Shown piece by piece: positions 15,021 to 25,590 of a DNA stretch of 64,000 nt (position 1 is its first letter; each line of letters opens with the position of its first letter). Both the position numbers and the translations under genes were made by a program. A model generated the notes under the pieces. That model was given only the letters and a program-made list of their open reading frames with translations. It had not been told where the DNA came from and did not search any database. Origin of the DNA: Gordonia sp. ABSL11-1 (GTDB lineage Bacteria > Actinomycetota > Actinomycetes > Mycobacteriales > Mycobacteriaceae); NCBI RefSeq assembly GCF_030315685.1, contig NZ_JASXSI010000007.1, positions 1 through 64,000 on the forward strand. Reading direction: 5' to 3'.

Positions 15021-18000
15021 CAGCCCGGCCTGGTCGCGTAAGCGGGGCGCCTATCGGTCCGAGGGCATCGAACGTGGGCGGTCGGCGGTGCCGTTCGCCG
15101 AACTCCACGCACACAGTTCCTACAGCTTCCTCGACGGTGCGTCGATGCCGGAGGAGATGGTGGAGGAGGCGCAGCGGCTCGGTCTCTCCTCGCTGGCCCT
15201 CACCGACCACGACGGTTTTTATGGCATCGTCAGATTTGCCGAGGCGGCAAGGGAATTCGGCCTTCCGACGGTCTTCGGTGCGGAGCTGTCCCTGGAACCC
15301 GACGTCACGCGGACCGGCGTGCCGGATCCGCCCGGTGACCACCTCCTGGTGATCGCCCGTGATGGCGAGGGCTATCGCCGACTGTCACGGACGATCTCCG
15401 AGGCACACATGATCGCGGGTGAGAAGGGGCTCCTGCGCTATGACCGCGACGCCCTGCCGGACCGGTCCGGCGGTCACTGGCTGATCCTCACCGGCTGCCG
15501 CAAGGGGCAGGTGCGGCGGGCGCTCGATCGCGGCGGTCCCGACGCGGCGAGGGCGGCGTTGCATGATCTGGTCGAGCGTCACGGGCACACGGATGTCGTG
15601 GTGGAACTGACCGCCCAGGGGCTGCCCGAGGACGACGAGCGCAACGCGACCCTGGCCGGTCTGGCCGCGGAGCTGGAGCTGACGACGGTGGCGACCACCG
15701 GGGCGCACTTCGCGTCACCGCGCCGCCGACGACTCGCCATGGCGGTGGCCGCCGTCCGCGCGAGGACCGACATCGAGACGATCGACGGCTGGCTCCCCGG
15801 TGTCGTCGGCGCCCACCTGCGCAGCGGCGACGAGATGGCCCGTCTCCTCCCCGGCCATCCGGAGGCGATCGACAACGCGGTCGGGCTCGCCGCCGACTGT
15901 GCATTCGAACTGGGACTCATCGCGCCGCAGCTACCGCCGTTCGACGTCCCGGCGGGACACACCGAGATCACCTGGTTGCGGGAGCAGACCATGGCGGGAG
16001 CGCTGCGGCGCTACGGATCACCTGCCGCCCACCCGCAGGCGTACCGGCAGATCGAGCACGAACTCCGCATCATCGAGACGCTGACCTTTCCCGGGTACTT
16101 CCTCGTCGTCGCCGACATCGTGAACTTCTGCAAGACCCACGACATCCTGTGCCAGGGCCGGGGGAGTGCCGCGAACTCCGCGGTCTGTTACGCCCTCGGC
16201 ATCACCAACGTCGATCCGGTGGCGAACAAGCTGCTGTTCGAGCGGTTCCTCTCACCCGAACGCGACGGACCGCCGGACATCGACGTCGACATCGAGTCCG
16301 ACCGACGGGAGGAGGCGATCCAGTACGTCTATCGCCGCTACGGCCGGGACTTCAGCGCGCAGGTCGCCAATGTGATCACCTACCGGGGCAAGTCGGCGAT
16401 CCGGGACATGTCGCGGGCGCTGGGCTACGCCACCGGGCAGCAGGATGCGTGGAGCCGGATGCCCGACCAGGCGCCCGACGACGTCACCGAACTCGCCTCG
16501 GAGATCCTCGGGATGCCACGGCATCTGGGCATCCACTCCGGGGGCATGGTGATCTGCGACCGTCCCATCGCCGACGTCTGCCCGACGGAGTGGGCGCGTA
16601 TGGAGAACCGCAGTGTCCTGCAGTGGGACAAGGACGACTGTGCCGCCATCGGCCTGGTCAAGTTCGATCTCCTCGGACTGGGCATGCTCTCGGCTCTGCA
16701 CTATGCGATCGATCTGGTCGCCGATCACAAGGGCCTCGAGATCGATCTCGCGACCCTCGACCTGACCGAGTCCGCTGTCTACGACATGCTGTGTCGCGCC
16801 GACTCCGTCGGGGTCTTCCAGGTGGAGTCGCGCGCGCAGATGGCCACACTCCCGCGGCTGAAGCCCCGCAACTTCTACGACCTGGTGGTCGAGGTCGCCC
16901 TCATCCGGCCGGGACCGATCCAGGGCGGTTCCGTGCACCCGTACATCCGGCGGCGCAACGGGATCGAGGAGGCGACGGTCGAGCATCCGTCGATGCGCAA
17001 GGCCCTCGATCGGACCCTCGGTGTGCCGTTGTTCCAGGAGCAGCTCATGCAACTCGCCGTCGATGTCGCCGGATTCGACGCGACAGAGGCCGATCAGCTC
17101 CGACGAGCGATGGGTTCCAAACGGTCGCCTGAGCGGATGGAGCGTCTCCGGCAACGGTTCTATGCCGGAATGGCGGAGTTGCACGGGATCACCGGCGACA
17201 TGGCCGACCGGGTCTTCGAGAAGATGGCGGCGTTCGCCAATTTCGGTTTTCCGGAGAGTCATTCGCAGAGCTTCGCCTCACTGGTGTTCTATTCGTCGTG
17301 GTTCAAGCTGCACCATCCCGCCGCGTTCTGTGCGGCGTTGCTGCGGGCGCAGCCGATGGGCTTCTACTCGCCGCAATCACTGGTCGCCGACGCCCGCCGG
17401 CACGGTGTCGTGGTGCACCGCCCCGACATCAACATCTCCCTTCCGCACGCGAATCTGGAGAACGAGGGGATGGAGGTCCGGCTGGGGCTCGGTGGCATAC
17501 GCGGTATCGGCGACGACGTTGCGGAACACATCGTCGAGTGCCGTGAGCGTGACGGCGACTACGCCGATGTCACCGACGTGTCCCGTCGTGCCGAGCTGAC
17601 GTCCCGGCAACTCGAGGGGTTGGCCGGTGCCGGGGCGTTCTCCGGATTCGGGATGAGTCGACGACAGGCGTTGTGGGAGGCGGGCGCCGCGGCGACCGTG
17701 CGGGCGGATCAGCTCCCTCTCGAATCGGCGGCGGCCACACCGACCCTCCCCGGCCTGTCCGATGTGGAGTTGGCGGCCACCGATGCCTGGGCGACCGGCA
17801 TCACGCCGACGTCGTATCCGACCCAGTTCCTGCGCCCTCGGCTCGACGCGATGGGGGTCATCCCCGCCGACGGACTGCTGTCGGTGGCCGACGGTTCACG
17901 GGTGAGCGTGGCGGGGGCGGTGACCCACCGGCAGCGTCCGGCGACGGCCTCGGGTGTGACGTTCATCAACCTGGAGGACGAAACGGGCATGGTGAACGTC

Positions 18001-18168
18001 GTCTGCTCGGTGGGCTTGTGGACTCGGCACCGGAGTCTGGCACACTCGGCATCGGCTTTGCTGATCCGGGGGACCGTGCAGAACGCCGAGGGGGCGGTGA
18101 CGGTTGTGGCAGAACGACTGCAGCGCCTGGATCTCCGGGTCGGAACTCGTTCCAGGGACTGGCATTAG
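14887..18168 (+). CDS. dnaE2: error-prone DNA polymerase III alpha subunit DnaE2
   Basis: A 1,093-residue C-family polymerase. It has an N-terminal PHP domain (about residues 70-330; FAELHAHSSYSFLDGAS, LTDHDGFYG), the palm with CQGRGSAANSAVCYALG (near residue 420) and PDIDVDIESDRR (near residue 463), fingers and thumb, helix-hairpin-helix motifs and a C-terminal OB fold. It lacks the tau-binding end of DnaE1 and finishes in the typical SRDWH. It carries out damage-tolerant synthesis with ImuA' and ImuB. The GTG at 14887 gives the family start MGWDQGPPTWSEMERVL and lies 12 bases after the LexA box. Confidence 0.95.
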   Translation: MGWDQGPPTWSEMERVLSGRAPGGGRPGEAFGPGDNSGALGDGGDSPAWSRKRGAYRSEGIERGRSAVPFAELHAHSSYSFLDGASMPEEMVEEAQRLGLSSLALTDHDGFYGIVRFAEAAREFGLPTVFGAELSLEPDVTRTGVPDPPGDHLLVIARDGEGYRRLSRTISEAHMIAGEKGLLRYDRDALPDRSGGHWLILTGCRKGQVRRALDRGGPDAARAALHDLVERHGHTDVVVELTAQGLPEDDERNATLAGLAAELELTTVATTGAHFASPRRRRLAMAVAAVRARTDIETIDGWLPGVVGAHLRSGDEMARLLPGHPEAIDNAVGLAADCAFELGLIAPQLPPFDVPAGHTEITWLREQTMAGALRRYGSPAAHPQAYRQIEHELRIIETLTFPGYFLVVADIVNFCKTHDILCQGRGSAANSAVCYALGITNVDPVANKLLFERFLSPERDGPPDIDVDIESDRREEAIQYVYRRYGRDFSAQVANVITYRGKSAIRDMSRALGYATGQQDAWSRMPDQAPDDVTELASEILGMPRHLGIHSGGMVICDRPIADVCPTEWARMENRSVLQWDKDDCAAIGLVKFDLLGLGMLSALHYAIDLVADHKGLEIDLATLDLTESAVYDMLCRADSVGVFQVESRAQMATLPRLKPRNFYDLVVEVALIRPGPIQGGSVHPYIRRRNGIEEATVEHPSMRKALDRTLGVPLFQEQLMQLAVDVAGFDATEADQLRRAMGSKRSPERMERLRQRFYAGMAELHGITGDMADRVFEKMAAFANFGFPESHSQSFASLVFYSSWFKLHHPAAFCAALLRAQPMGFYSPQSLVADARRHGVVVHRPDINISLPHANLENEGMEVRLGLGGIRGIGDDVAEHIVECRERDGDYADVTDVSRRAELTSRQLEGLAGAGAFSGFGMSRRQALWEAGAAATVRADQLPLESAAATPTLPGLSDVELAATDAWATGITPTSYPTQFLRPRLDAMGVIPADGLLSVADGSRVSVAGAVTHRQRPATASGVTFINLEDETGMVNVVCSVGLWTRHRSLAHSASALLIRGTVQNAEGAVTVVAERLQRLDLRVGTRSRDWH

Positions 18169-18201
18169 ACAGACTGGCATCAACGAAGAGAAAGGCCCGC
18201 C

Positions 18202-18429
18202 ATGCCGAGGCAGATCGTGGTGACCGTGAAGCCGAGCAGCCGCAAGGGTCCCCTGGTGGAGACCGGGCCGGACGGTTCGGTGACCATCTTCGTCCGCGAG
18301 CCGGCGGCCGAGGGCCGCGCCAACAAGGCTGTCGCGGAGATCCTCGCGCAGCATCTCGGGGTGCCCAAGAGCAAGGTCGCACTCGTCGGTGGCGCGACTG
18401 CCCGGACCAAACGTTTCCGGATCGACTGA
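18202..18429 (+). CDS. DUF167 (YggU-type) small protein
   Basis: A 75-residue protein with the DUF167 pattern: VTVKPSSRKGPLVE at the N-terminus, the core FVREPAAEGRANKAVAEILA, and the C-terminal LGVPKSKVALVGGATARTK. The family is a compact alpha/beta fold of unknown biochemical role, found singly in many bacteria. An ATG at 18202 with a purine-rich stretch upstream (AAGAGAAAGG) supports the start. It lies 33 bases after dnaE2 and could be co-transcribed with it. Confidence 0.85.
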   Translation: MPRQIVVTVKPSSRKGPLVETGPDGSVTIFVREPAAEGRANKAVAEILAQHLGVPKSKVALVGGATARTKRFRID

Positions 18430-18458
18430 GCTCCCGGATCGGCTGAGGGCCGAGCGGA

Positions 18459-18923
18459 TCAGACGGCGCCGCCGAAGCCGTTCTGTCGCCATGCCTCGTA
18501 GACGACGATGCTGGCCGCGTTGGCCAGATTGTGGGACCGGCGTCCGGCGAGCATCGGGATGCGCAGCCGTTCGGTGACCTCCGGCTGATCCAGCACGTCG
18601 TCGGGGAGCCCGGTCGGTTCGGGCCCGAACAGCAGGACGTCGCCGGGACGGTAGTCGACGTCGGTGTGGTAGCGCGTCGTACGGGCGGTGAACGCGAACA
18701 CCCGCTCCGGCTGCAGTGCTGTCCACGCTGCCGCGATATCGGGATGCACTGTCACCGTGGCCATCTCGTGATAGTCGAGTCCGGCGCGTTTCACCTGCGC
18801 ATCCGACATCGAGAATCCCAGCGGCTCGATGAGGTGCAACTCGCACCCGGTGTTGGCGGCCAACCGGATCGCGTTACCCGTGTTCGGCGGGATGCACGGC
18901 TGGTAGAACATGATGCGAAACAT
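18459..18923 (-). CDS. trmL: tRNA (cytidine(34)-2'-O)-methyltransferase, TrmL/SpoU family
   Basis: A 154-residue SPOUT methyltransferase with the start FRIMFYQPCIPPNTGNAIRL, the middle block LLFGPEPTGLP and the knot motif RIPMLAGRRSHNLANAASI that binds S-adenosylmethionine. TrmL methylates the 2'-OH of the wobble base of leucine tRNAs. M. tuberculosis has a spoU-type gene (Rv3366) in the matching interval near dnaE2. The 177 bases upstream, to the end of the next minus-strand gene, hold nothing I can assign. Confidence 0.88.
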   Translation of the reverse strand: MFRIMFYQPCIPPNTGNAIRLAANTGCELHLIEPLGFSMSDAQVKRAGLDYHEMATVTVHPDIAAAWTALQPERVFAFTARTTRYHTDVDYRPGDVLLFGPEPTGLPDDVLDQPEVTERLRIPMLAGRRSHNLANAASIVVYEAWRQNGFGGAV

Positions 18924-19100
18924 GATGTGCTCACAGTACGACGCTGCTCAGCGGCGTGACCGCCTGACCCAGGAGCGATGGCCAGCCACCCGATCACCGC
19001 ACCGGCGCGTTGGGGTGCATGCCCCGCACGGTAGCCCTGCCGGCCAGACGGGTGGAACGCCTCGCGGCGATCATCATTCGGCCGACCGACGATGCGTCGA

Positions 19101-20069
19101 TCACACCTCGAGCGAGGTGTTCGCACCGCACAGCACGATGCAGAGAGTCGAATCCGGTTCTGGTGCAACGGCTCCGGTGAGGACGGCGGCGACGGCGGTC
19201 GCGGTGCCGTGTTCGGTGAGGATTCGGAAGGACTCCCACAGGGTTTGTCGTGCCGCGACGAGTTCATCGTCGGTCACCACCACGCTCGACACCGGACGGT
19301 CGGCGATGGTCGCCCAGCAGATGTCGCCGAGCCGTGTCGCGCCGAGCGAATCGGCGGCCACACTGTCGAGGTCGACGGGTACCGGCTCGCCGCACTCGAG
19401 TGCCCGGTGCAGACACGACGACCCCGCCGGTTCCACGCCGACGACCCGGTCGCCCGGACGCATCGCCGCGGTGAGTCCGCCGAGCAAGCCGCCGCCGCCC
19501 ACGCAGACGACCGTTGTCAGCGGACCGTCGACGTCCTCGGCGAGCTCGAGTGCGATCGTGCCCGCGCCCGCGACGATGTCGGGCTGATCGTAGGCATGCA
19601 ACAGCAGGGCGCCCGAGTCGGTGGCGATCTGCACCGCCGCGTCGGCGGCGTCCTGATAACGGTCGCCGACCTGATGGACGACGGCGCCGAGCGAGCGGAG
19701 TCGGTCCACCTTCACCCGGGGAGCGGTCTCGGGCACGACGACGGTGCACGTGGTCCCCGCGATCCGCGCCGCCGACGCCGCCCCGATGGCGGCGTTCCCG
19801 CCGGACGCGACGAGCACGCCCGCCTCGCCGAGGCGGCCGTCGGCGCGGGCAGACAGCACCGCGTTCAGACTCCCGCGGGGTTTGAAGCATCCGCCGATCT
19901 GCGTGTACTCGAGCTTGAGGACGACGTCGACCGGTCCGTTCACGCCGACGAGACTCGAGCGCAGGGTCGGGGTCCGCCGGAGGTGGCCGTCGATCCGCTC
20001 CTGTGCCTCACGCACATCGTCCGCGGTGATCCGCTGCGGCACTCTCTGCGTCCCCGGTCGTGTGTCCAC
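19101..20069 (-). CDS. threonine/serine dehydratase-like PLP enzyme
   Basis: A 322-residue fold-II PLP enzyme. The cofactor Lys is in [11 protein letters not shown] (usual SFKxRGA), the substrate loop is [11 protein letters not shown] (usual SAGNHAQG) and the phosphate-binding loop is VGGGGLLGG. It lacks a C-terminal regulatory ACT domain, so it resembles catabolic serine/threonine dehydratases or serine racemases. GTG 20069 is taken as the start ([19 protein letters not shown]); a TTG three codons upstream is possible. It is divergent from folD, with 38 bases between starts. Confidence 0.85.
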   Translation of the reverse strand: MDTRPGTQRVPQRITADDVREAQERIDGHLRRTPTLRSSLVGVNGPVDVVLKLEYTQIGGCFKPRGSLNAVLSARADGRLGEAGVLVASGGNAAIGAASAARIAGTTCTVVVPETAPRVKVDRLRSLGAVVHQVGDRYQDAADAAVQIATDSGALLLHAYDQPDIVAGAGTIALELAEDVDGPLTTVVCVGGGGLLGGLTAAMRPGDRVVGVEPAGSSCLHRALECGEPVPVDLDSVAADSLGATRLGDICWATIADRPVSSVVVTDDELVAARQTLWESFRILTEHGTATAVAAVLTGAVAPEPDSTLCIVLCGANTSLEV

Positions 20070-20107
20070 GTAGAGCAACGATATCCGGAATGGAACAATG
20101 GATTCCC

Positions 20108-20986
20108 GTGAGTGCGATACGACTGGACGGCAAGGCGACCCGCGACGAGATCTTCACCGATCTGAGCGTGCGGGTGGAGAAGCTGCGTGCCGAGGGCATC
20201 ACGCCCGGGCTCGGCACGGTCCTGGTCGGCGACGACCCGGGATCGCAGTCGTATGTGAAGGGCAAGCACGCCGACTGCGCCCGTATCGGGGTGGCGTCGA
20301 TTCGCAAGGACCTACCCGCCGATGCGACGACGGAGGAGCTCAACGCCGCGATCGACGACCTCAACGCCGATCCCGCATGCACCGGCTACATCGTTCAGCT
20401 GCCGCTGCCGCGCCATCTCGACGAGAACGCGGCCCTCGAGCGCATCGATCCGGAGAAGGATGCCGACGGACTGCACCCGATCAATCTGGGTCGCCTGGTA
20501 CTCGGCAAGGAGTCGACTCTGCCGTGTACCCCGCGCGGAGTTGTCCACCTGCTGCGGCGATACGACATCCCGATCGCCGGCGCGCGGGTGGTCGTCGTCG
20601 GCCGTGGCGTGACGATCGGCCGACCCATCGGTCTGCTGCTGACCCGACGCAGCGAGAACGCGACCGTGACCCTGTGTCATACCGGTACCCGCGATCTCGC
20701 CTCCGAGGTGTCGCGCGCCGACATCGTGATCGCCGCCGCCGGCGTGGGGCACCTCATCACCGCCGACATGGTGAAGCCGGGTGCCGCCGTGATCGACGTC
20801 GGGGTCAGCCGTACCGACGCCGGGCTCACCGGTGACGTGGCCCCCGACGTCTGGGAGGTCGCCGGCCACGTGTCGCCCAATCCCGGCGGTGTCGGACCGT
20901 TGACCCGGGCCTTCCTGCTGGTCAACGTCGTCGAGCGCGCCGAGGCGCAGCTGGCCGAACGCGCCGGGGCGGGACCGATCGGGTGA
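20108..20986 (+). CDS. folD: bifunctional methylenetetrahydrofolate dehydrogenase/cyclohydrolase
   Basis: A 292-residue FolD that interconverts 5,10-methylene-, methenyl- and 10-formyl-tetrahydrofolate with NADP. Family signatures are clear: [15 protein letters not shown] (catalytic Lys), [28 protein letters not shown] and [19 protein letters not shown] (nucleotide site). GTG 20108 gives [15 protein letters not shown], matching the M. tuberculosis start; the in-frame ATG at 20090 is less likely. The next gene overlaps it by four bases, as in mycobacteria. Confidence 0.95.
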   Translation: MSAIRLDGKATRDEIFTDLSVRVEKLRAEGITPGLGTVLVGDDPGSQSYVKGKHADCARIGVASIRKDLPADATTEELNAAIDDLNADPACTGYIVQLPLPRHLDENAALERIDPEKDADGLHPINLGRLVLGKESTLPCTPRGVVHLLRRYDIPIAGARVVVVGRGVTIGRPIGLLLTRRSENATVTLCHTGTRDLASEVSRADIVIAAAGVGHLITADMVKPGAAVIDVGVSRTDAGLTGDVAPDVWEVAGHVSPNPGGVGPLTRAFLLVNVVERAEAQLAERAGAGPIG

Positions 20987-21351
20987 GCCCGGACGCCGAC
21001 GGCGGCGGCCGGACGACCCCGCGCACGGACCGGGTGAGCACCATCACGCGCGTCGAGCGAATCCGTCACGCACGGGCCGTCAGGCGGTATCTGGTGCAGA
21101 TCCCGTACTTCCTTGTCCTGCTCGGACTGCTGGTCGCCGCGGTTCTCGTGGTGTTCGACCGCTGGCGTCGCGGAGCATTCGTGTTCGGTTCGGCACTTTT
21201 GCTCGGTGCATTGCTCCGAGCACTCATACCGACCTCGAGAGCCGGATTGCTCCAGGTGAGGAGCCGTTTCTTCGACGTGGCCGCCATGGCGACGGTGGGG
21301 ACTCTCATACTCTGGTTGGCGACGTCGATCGATCCCTTGGGCACAGATTGA
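20983..21351 (+). CDS. DUF3017 membrane protein
   Basis: A 122-residue protein with a charged N-terminus (to about residue 37) and three hydrophobic helices (about 38-58, 65-84 and 95-115). The size and position match the DUF3017 family that follows folD in mycolic-acid bacteria (Rv3355c in M. tuberculosis). It begins with GTG overlapping the folD stop, so it is translationally coupled. No catalytic residues are evident and its function is unknown. Confidence 0.8.
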   Translation: MSPDADGGGRTTPRTDRVSTITRVERIRHARAVRRYLVQIPYFLVLLGLLVAAVLVVFDRWRRGAFVFGSALLLGALLRALIPTSRAGLLQVRSRFFDVAAMATVGTLILWLATSIDPLGTD

Positions 21352-21445
21352 TTACAATAGATATCAACACGTGACCTGAGCCCTGAGGGCGACGACATCC
21401 GGGGGAGTACGTATCACTTCGACGATCACCACCGAGAGCTCGACG

Positions 21446-23020
21446 ATGCCCGGCGAATCGACGTCGATGGGCGTTTCCGCCGGCGACGGGATGATTCATT
21501 ATGTGCTGCTCACGCGCGACGACGTCGGCCGCAGCATCGTCGACACCCGGGTCATCGACGTCGATCGCAGCGATGGACTCGACGTCGCCGGACGGGTGAA
21601 CGCCGGCATCGACCTCGTCCTCGGAGCCGCCCGCGACTCGAACGTCCGGGTCGGACCGATAGGCGTGGCCGCACGGACCGCCAAGCAGCGCCGCGAACTG
21701 CAGTCCCGCGGCGCCGGGCCGCGCCGCCAGATCCACCTCATACACGACGACGAGGCCGTCGTCGCCTATCTGTCGGCCACAGGTCAGATCAACCGGTTCT
21801 CCTCCGTCGTCATCGTGGACTGTGGCGACACCGGCATGTCCCTGTACACGGTCGAGCCGTCGACGAGCCGGATCTCCGATCCGGAACGGTCGCGGGCGCT
21901 CACCGGACGCAAACTCGACCGGGCCATCGTGACGCAGCTGGTGTCCGACGACAGCCCACAGGACCCGATCGGTGCCCGGGTGCGCCGGGGTGCGTTGCTC
22001 AGCGCGTGCCGCACCGCGAAGGAGGAGATCTCCGCGCCGTCGACGTCGGCGGGTACGGGTTCGATTCTTGTCGCCGACGGCGGCGGTCACATGACACTCA
22101 CCGGCGAGACGATCGACGCGGCCGCGGGCCCGATGATCGACGAGGCGCGCAGCGTTCTCACCCGTTACCTCGGTGACCTCGCCGACCGCGGAGTCCATCC
22201 CGAGGCGGTGGTCCTGGTCGGCGGTATCGCGAACCTGTCCGCAGCGCGGACGATGGTCACCCGTGAACACGGCGTCGAGGTTGTCGTCCCGGATGCGCCC
22301 GAACTCGCCGCCTCGATCGGCGCGGCCATCCTGGCGCGTGCCCAGACAGTCACCGAGGCCACATCGCGACTGGCGTTCATCGGCGGCCGCCGCAATCGCG
22401 AGTGGTTGTCGGCGACACCGCTTGCCGTCGTCGGCGCGATCCTCGCGGCGGCGATGATGACGATCTACGCGGTGAGCTCCTCCCTGACCGGACAGAACGG
22501 ACCCGCGCCGTCGCCGTCGTCGCAGACGACGGCAGCGCCCACGAGCACCACCGACGACACCGTGTCGTCGCAGCAGCAGTCGCAGGCGGTCACCACCCGG
22601 GAGCCCGAGCCGGAGATTCCGCAGATCCCGGAGCAGGCGCCGGTGGCCACGCCGCAGCGGACCGAACCGCGCTGGGGCGACGCACCGGGTTGGGCCACAA
22701 CGGAATTGCCGCCGACGACGCAGCCGGGAACACCGTCGACGACGACGCGGACCCTCTCGCCGTACCCGTTGCCGTCGCTACCGTGGCCGACCGGGACCAG
22801 GCCCACGCCGACGATCCCGCCGGAGTTCCTGCCGCCCGGGCTGGCGCCGCAGACGACCGCGCCGACACCGCCCCCGCCGACGCCCGGTGATGAGGTACCT
22901 CAGCGGGAGACCCCGTCGTCGCCGACGCCACAGGGCGCGAATCCGCAAGGGGCGAACGATCGGGATGTCACACGGCCGGGTGTGACGACGACGCCGACCC
23001 CGCCCCCGCTCGGCGACTAG
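21446..23020 (+). CDS. actin/Hsp70-fold membrane protein with Pro/Thr-rich tail
   Basis: A 524-residue protein. Residues 1-310 look like an ASKHA (Hsp70/actin) ATPase relative: phosphate-1-like [16 protein letters not shown], a middle [12 protein letters not shown], and the adenosine-type loop [18 protein letters not shown] single membrane helix follows (about 322-345), then an extracytoplasmic Pro/Ser/Thr-rich tail of about 175 residues. Similar proteins occur across mycolic-acid bacteria without known function. ATG 21446 is the first usual start. However, a strong GGGGGAG at 21401-21407 points to an in-frame ATC at 21413 that would add ITSTITTESST. It shares the bases of its stop codon with the convergent metX. 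Confidence 0.7.
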   Translation: MPGESTSMGVSAGDGMIHYVLLTRDDVGRSIVDTRVIDVDRSDGLDVAGRVNAGIDLVLGAARDSNVRVGPIGVAARTAKQRRELQSRGAGPRRQIHLIHDDEAVVAYLSATGQINRFSSVVIVDCGDTGMSLYTVEPSTSRISDPERSRALTGRKLDRAIVTQLVSDDSPQDPIGARVRRGALLSACRTAKEEISAPSTSAGTGSILVADGGGHMTLTGETIDAAAGPMIDEARSVLTRYLGDLADRGVHPEAVVLVGGIANLSAARTMVTREHGVEVVVPDAPELAASIGAAILARAQTVTEATSRLAFIGGRRNREWLSATPLAVVGAILAAAMMTIYAVSSSLTGQNGPAPSPSSQTTAAPTSTTDDTVSSQQQSQAVTTREPEPEIPQIPEQAPVATPQRTEPRWGDAPGWATTELPPTTQPGTPSTTTRTLSPYPLPSLPWPTGTRPTPTIPPEFLPPGLAPQTTAPTPPPPTPGDEVPQRETPSSPTPQGANPQGANDRDVTRPGVTTTPTPPPLGD

Positions 23021-24162
23021 CGGGCGATCTCCACGGTCTGCTTGAGCAGATCGCTGATCGCGTCGAATTCGGTCAGGAATCCGTCGTGTCCGTTGTCGGA
23101 GTGCACCACCTGGAGGCCGCCGACGCAGTTGCCCAGCAGCTCGGCCAGTTCAATCTGTAAACGCAAGGGGTACAGTCGATCCGAGGCGATCCCACCGACG
23201 ATGACCGGAACAGTGCACTCGCGCAGCACCTTCTCCAGGCTGCCGCGGTTGCGCCCGACGTCGTGGTTGTTGAGGACCTCACTGAGGACCACGTAACTCC
23301 CGGGATCGAAGCGCTGGATGAGCTTGTCGGCCTGATGCTGCAGATAGCTGTCGACCGCGTATCGGCCGCCGCCGAGCGGGTTCTCGTCGACCTGGGCGTC
23401 GTTGGCGAACCGTTGATCGAGCTCGGCCTCGCCCCGATAGGTCAGGTGCGCGATGCGGCGGGCGACGCCGAGGCCGGTCGTCGGGATCCGTCCCGACGCG
23501 TGATAGTCACCGCCCTGCCAGGCGGGGTCAGCCTTGATCGCCGCGATCTGCGTTGTCTGCGTGCCGATCTGGTCGGCGGTGGCGCGGGCACCGACGGCCA
23601 GGACCAGTGCGCTGCGGACGAGCTCCGGATACTCGATGGCCCATTCGAGGGCGCGCGCACCACCCATGGACCCGCCGATCACCGCGCCGATACCCGTGAT
23701 CCCCAGCTGATCGATCAGCGCTCGCTCGGCGCGCACCTGGTCGAGGACCGTGATCGCCGGGAATCGGGAACCCCACGGACGGCCGTCGGGACCGGGTGAC
23801 GCCGGTCCGGTCGACCCGCGGCATCCGCCGAGGACGTTGGCCGAGATGACGCACCACTCATCGGTGTCGATCGCAGCGCCCGGCCCGATGAGACCGTCCC
23901 ACCAGCCCGCCGCCTGGTGCGCATCGTCGGCGGGGCCGGTGACATGTGAGTCTCCGGTGAGGGCGTGCAGGGTGAGGATGACGTTGTCCCGGGTCGGCGA
24001 CAACGTCCCCCAGCGCTGGAACGCCAGGGTGACGTCGTCGATCCGACCACCGTTGTCGAGTGAGACCGAACCGATGTGTGCGCTCGACATCGCCCCGTCC
24101 GGGACGGATTCCCAGTCAGGACGATCAGCGGGCTGGGCCTTCGATTCGATACTCACCGACAC
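23017..24162 (-). CDS. metX: homoserine O-acetyltransferase
   Basis: A 381-residue alpha/beta hydrolase-fold enzyme that acetylates homoserine from acetyl-CoA, the first committed step of methionine synthesis. The nucleophile is in [13 protein letters not shown], with [11 protein letters not shown] upstream; Asp in [11 protein letters not shown] and His in [13 protein letters not shown] complete the triad. It lies 43 bases downstream of metY on the same strand, so both should respond to the SAM-IV riboswitch upstream of metY. Its stop shares CTAG with the opposing gene. Confidence 0.95.
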   Translation of the reverse strand: MSVSIESKAQPADRPDWESVPDGAMSSAHIGSVSLDNGGRIDDVTLAFQRWGTLSPTRDNVILTLHALTGDSHVTGPADDAHQAAGWWDGLIGPGAAIDTDEWCVISANVLGGCRGSTGPASPGPDGRPWGSRFPAITVLDQVRAERALIDQLGITGIGAVIGGSMGGARALEWAIEYPELVRSALVLAVGARATADQIGTQTTQIAAIKADPAWQGGDYHASGRIPTTGLGVARRIAHLTYRGEAELDQRFANDAQVDENPLGGGRYAVDSYLQHQADKLIQRFDPGSYVVLSEVLNNHDVGRNRGSLEKVLRECTVPVIVGGIASDRLYPLRLQIELAELLGNCVGGLQVVHSDNGHDGFLTEFDAISDLLKQTVEIAR

Positions 24163-24205
24163 AATTCACTCACTCTTCGTCTGCACCTCGGTCTTGTCGT
24201 CGCGA

Positions 24206-25528
24206 TTACTTCGCCGCAGCGAATCCCTGCTCGAGATCGGCGAGGATGTCGTCGATCCCCTCGATGCCGACGGCCAGGCGCACGAGGCCCGGGGTGACGC
24301 CGGCGTCGAGTTGTTCCTCGGGGGTCAGTTGGCTGTGCGTGGTGGACGCGGGATGGATGACGAGCGACCGCACGTCACCGATGTTCGCCACGTGGCTGTG
24401 CAGCGACAGCGCATCGACGAACTTCTTGCCCGCGTCGACTCCACCGGTGATCTCGAACGCGACGATCGCGCCCTGACCCTTGGGGAGGAGTTTCTGCCCG
24501 CGGTCGAACCACTGCGACGAGCGGAGTCCCGCGTAGGCGACGGACTCGACCTGGGCGTGACCCTCGAGGAACTCGGCCACCCGCTGCGCGTTGGCCACGT
24601 GACGCTCGACCCGCAGGCTCAGCGTCTCGAGTCCCTGCGCGAGGAGGAAGGCGTTGAACGGTGAGATCGCGGCGCCGGTGTCGCGCAGCCACTGCACCCG
24701 CGCCTTGAGCGCGAACGCCGGTGCGCCGAGGTCGGCGAACACTGCGCCGTGGTAGCTCGGGTCGGGCGTGGTGAACCCGGGGAACAGATCCTTGCCGTCA
24801 CGCTGCCCACGCCAGTCGAAGGTGCCGCCGTCGACGATGACGCCGCCGATGGCGGTGCCGTGGCCGCCGATGTACTTGGTGGCCGAGTGCACGACGATGT
24901 CGGCGCCGTGGGCCAGGGGATTGAGCAGATAGGGGGTCGCCACCGTGTTGTCGACGATCAGCGGCAATCCGTTGCGGTGCGCCACCTCGGCGATGCCCTC
25001 GACATCGAGAATCTCGTTGTTGGGGTTGGAGATCGTCTCGCCGAACAGTGCGCGCGTGTTGTCCTTGATCGCGGCCTGCCAGGAGTCGAGATCTTCGGGG
25101 TCCTCGACGAACGACACCTCGACGCCCAGTTTCGGCAGGGTGTAGTGGAAGAGGTTGAACGTTCCGCCGTACAGACGCGGGCTGGACACGACGTGCCCAC
25201 CGGTCTCGACGATGTTCAGGATCGCGTAGGTCTCCGCGGCTTGGCCCGAGGCGACGAGGAGTGCGGCGACGCCACCCTCGAGCGCGGCGACGCGCTGTTC
25301 GACCGCATCCTGGGTCGGGTTCATGATGCGCGTGTAGATGTTGCCGGGCTCGGCGAGCCCGAACAGGTTGGCCGCGTGCTGCGTGTCGTTGAACACGTAC
25401 GAGGTGGTCTGGTAGACGGGCAGTGCCCGCGCATTGGTCGCAGGATCGGCGGTTTGTCCCGCGTGGACCTGTTTGGTCTCGAAACTCCAGTTGTCGGCCG
25501 GATTTGTGTCGTCGGTGACGTCAGACAT
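24206..25528 (-). CDS. metY: O-acetylhomoserine sulfhydrylase
   Basis: A 440-residue fold-I PLP enzyme of the Cys/Met metabolism family. The cofactor lysine is in VHSATKYIGGHG, and YTRIMNPTQDAVEQRVAALEGG and SNPNNEILD are family blocks. It makes homocysteine from O-acetylhomoserine and sulfide, using the product of metX. ATG 25528 (MSDVTDDTNPADNW) is chosen over the ATG five codons upstream. The leader carries a SAM-IV riboswitch, giving feedback control by the pathway end product. Confidence 0.95.
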   Translation of the reverse strand: MSDVTDDTNPADNWSFETKQVHAGQTADPATNARALPVYQTTSYVFNDTQHAANLFGLAEPGNIYTRIMNPTQDAVEQRVAALEGGVAALLVASGQAAETYAILNIVETGGHVVSSPRLYGGTFNLFHYTLPKLGVEVSFVEDPEDLDSWQAAIKDNTRALFGETISNPNNEILDVEGIAEVAHRNGLPLIVDNTVATPYLLNPLAHGADIVVHSATKYIGGHGTAIGGVIVDGGTFDWRGQRDGKDLFPGFTTPDPSYHGAVFADLGAPAFALKARVQWLRDTGAAISPFNAFLLAQGLETLSLRVERHVANAQRVAEFLEGHAQVESVAYAGLRSSQWFDRGQKLLPKGQGAIVAFEITGGVDAGKKFVDALSLHSHVANIGDVRSLVIHPASTTHSQLTPEEQLDAGVTPGLVRLAVGIEGIDDILADLEQGFAAAK

Positions 25529-25590
25529 GGCTCTGGTGATCACTTTCTGCGGTCGGCAGGGTGCAACGACCCTGATGGGGTCCGACCTTC

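Noticed and set aside
18924-19240. Small genes between trmL and the dehydratase-like gene
   Set aside because: The candidates are Arg-rich translations overlapping the dehydratase coding region, with no ribosome-binding site and no family resemblance.
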